NCBI GenBank assembly: GCA_964549655.1
Contig: CAZJXN010000130.1
Location: forward strand, 1 to 15,195
Source: JADJNW01 sp964549655
GTDB taxonomy: Bacteria; Bacteroidota; Bacteroidia; Chitinophagales; Saprospiraceae
Reading direction: 5' to 3'
DNA length: 15,195 nucleotides
Part shown: piece after piece, positions 14,581 through 15,195 of the stretch
Position numbering within the stretch: position 1 is the stretch's first letter
Layout of the letters: each line of letters starts with the position of its first letter
The notes under the pieces: generated by a model
Told to the model about the DNA's origin: nothing
Database searches by the model: none
Seen by the model: the letters and a program-made list of their open reading frames with translations, nothing else
Position numbers and translations under genes: made by a program

Positions 14581-15147
14581 CTACCTAAAACAGCCACTTT
14601 CCTTATTGGGCAGTGAAATATCCAGCCTTCTACTCGTACTTGCCTGCACGGGATAAAAACAGCCTAATTTTGCTTTGAAAATAGCAGCATCTGGTTCGCA
14701 TACAATGCGGCAAGCTTTGCCTTCTACTTTCAACAATCCGCCACTTTTTAGCACCACCCGCATACTGTATTTAAAGGGTCCTTTATGTACAGCGCCATCA
14801 TATCGAAGTCCATTCCAGGCATATTCTTTTATATTATTATAATCAACAGTACGTCGGTCAAATAAAGCAGTGTCTCCCTCCGCAGTGTAGATTACAAAAT
14901 CTATCACCTCCAATACCCCTTCATTAACGATGGGATAGAAAAGATCATTGATACCATCTCCGTTGGGGGTAAAAGCATTGGCTACAAAAATATACGCATC
15001 CTTATTCGTAAACTCTACCGGCTCCGCGCCACAGCAGGCTTCATAAATCTTGTCGTCAATAGGTTGCACGCGTTCTTCCTGAGCACACGCGGCGGTACAC
15101 GTCATGCAAAAAATGCCAATAAGAAAGTTGATGTTTCTATTTTTCAT
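14581..15147 (-). CDS. Small secreted protein with gliding-motility-associated (CHU_C-like) domain
   Basis: A 188-residue protein. Residues 1-23 are a signal sequence (IGIFCMTCTAACAQ), probably cleaved after Ala-Gln, or lipidated at Cys21. Residues about 52-145 resemble the CHU_C domain (PF13585), with YIFVANAFTPNGDGINDLFY (52-71), FVIYTAEGDTALFD in place of the usual IYNRWG block, WNG plus a GPFKYSMRVVL strand. In most proteins CHU_C is the very C-terminus and acts as a type B T9SS sorting signal. Here about 43 residues follow it, with Cys146, Cys150, Cys163 and Cys186, and the protein is almost only this domain. Either it is exported by T9SS in an atypical way or the domain plays a structural role. 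It is a single-gene unit: a hairpin terminator follows it and only 48 bases of upstream sequence are visible. Confidence 0.8.
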   Translation of the reverse strand: MKNRNINFLIGIFCMTCTAACAQEERVQPIDDKIYEACCGAEPVEFTNKDAYIFVANAFTPNGDGINDLFYPIVNEGVLEVIDFVIYTAEGDTALFDRRTVDYNNIKEYAWNGLRYDGAVHKGPFKYSMRVVLKSGGLLKVEGKACRIVCEPDAAIFKAKLGCFYPVQASTSRRLDISLPNKESGCFR

Positions 15148-15195
15148 GTTTTTGGAATTTAAGGTAAAAAAAGAATTAGCGGTCTGATTTAATGA

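Overview
The window looks like chromosomal DNA of a Bacteroidota bacterium, most likely from the Saprospiria/Chitinophagia side of the phylum (the finer placement is inference). The support is: a TonB-dependent receptor with an N-terminal carboxypeptidase-regulatory-like domain paired with a DUF4249 lipoprotein; a long SprB-repeat protein ending in a type IX secretion (T9SS) sorting domain; a protein with the FTPNGDGIND signature of the gliding-motility-associated (CHU_C) domain; no Shine-Dalgarno sequences before genes; and several perfect copies of the Bacteroidota -7 promoter box TAnnTTTG close to start codons. One 100-N scaffold gap lies inside the SprB-repeat gene.

Layout. 1-216 is the 3' end of a membrane-protein gene. 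225-485 (-) is a YdeI/OmdA-family gene reduced to its two ends by an internal deletion. 583-1461 (-) is a secreted esterase. 1759-2319 (+) is a Uma2-family PD-(D/E)XK protein with a near-consensus promoter. 2534-4966 (+) and 5106-6167 (+) are the receptor/DUF4249 pair. 6171-6310 holds an inverted heptamer tandem array between convergent genes. 6313-7011 (-) is a lipoprotein-like SAM methyltransferase. 7012-7690 is a long divergent intergenic region with several possible RNA hairpins. 7691-11338 (+) is the 13-repeat SprB surface protein with a partial SdrD_B domain, the gap and a T9SS domain, followed by a strong terminator. 11439-12167 (-) is an RluA-type pseudouridine synthase. 12168-12407 is a repeat-rich intergenic stretch. 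12408-14399 (-) is an unusual single ORF fusing RibF (riboflavin kinase/FAD synthetase) to a family 2 glycosyltransferase. 14581-15147 (-) is a small secreted protein with a CHU_C-like domain and a Cys-containing tail.

How the genes relate. Most are single transcription units. The only convincing functional partnership is the receptor/DUF4249 pair (outer-membrane uptake of an unknown ligand). The SprB-repeat protein and the CHU_C-like protein both point to T9SS-linked cell-surface biology but are not adjacent. No defence island, CRISPR array, phage, insertion sequence, tRNA or rRNA was seen. The observations most worth follow-up are the RibF-glycosyltransferase fusion, the predicted extracytoplasmic methyltransferase, promoter boxes lying so close to start codons that mRNAs would be nearly leaderless, the gapped SprB gene with near-identical internal repeats, and several unrelated short repeat families in intergenic DNA. 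I do not see convincing evidence of a wholly new multi-gene system.
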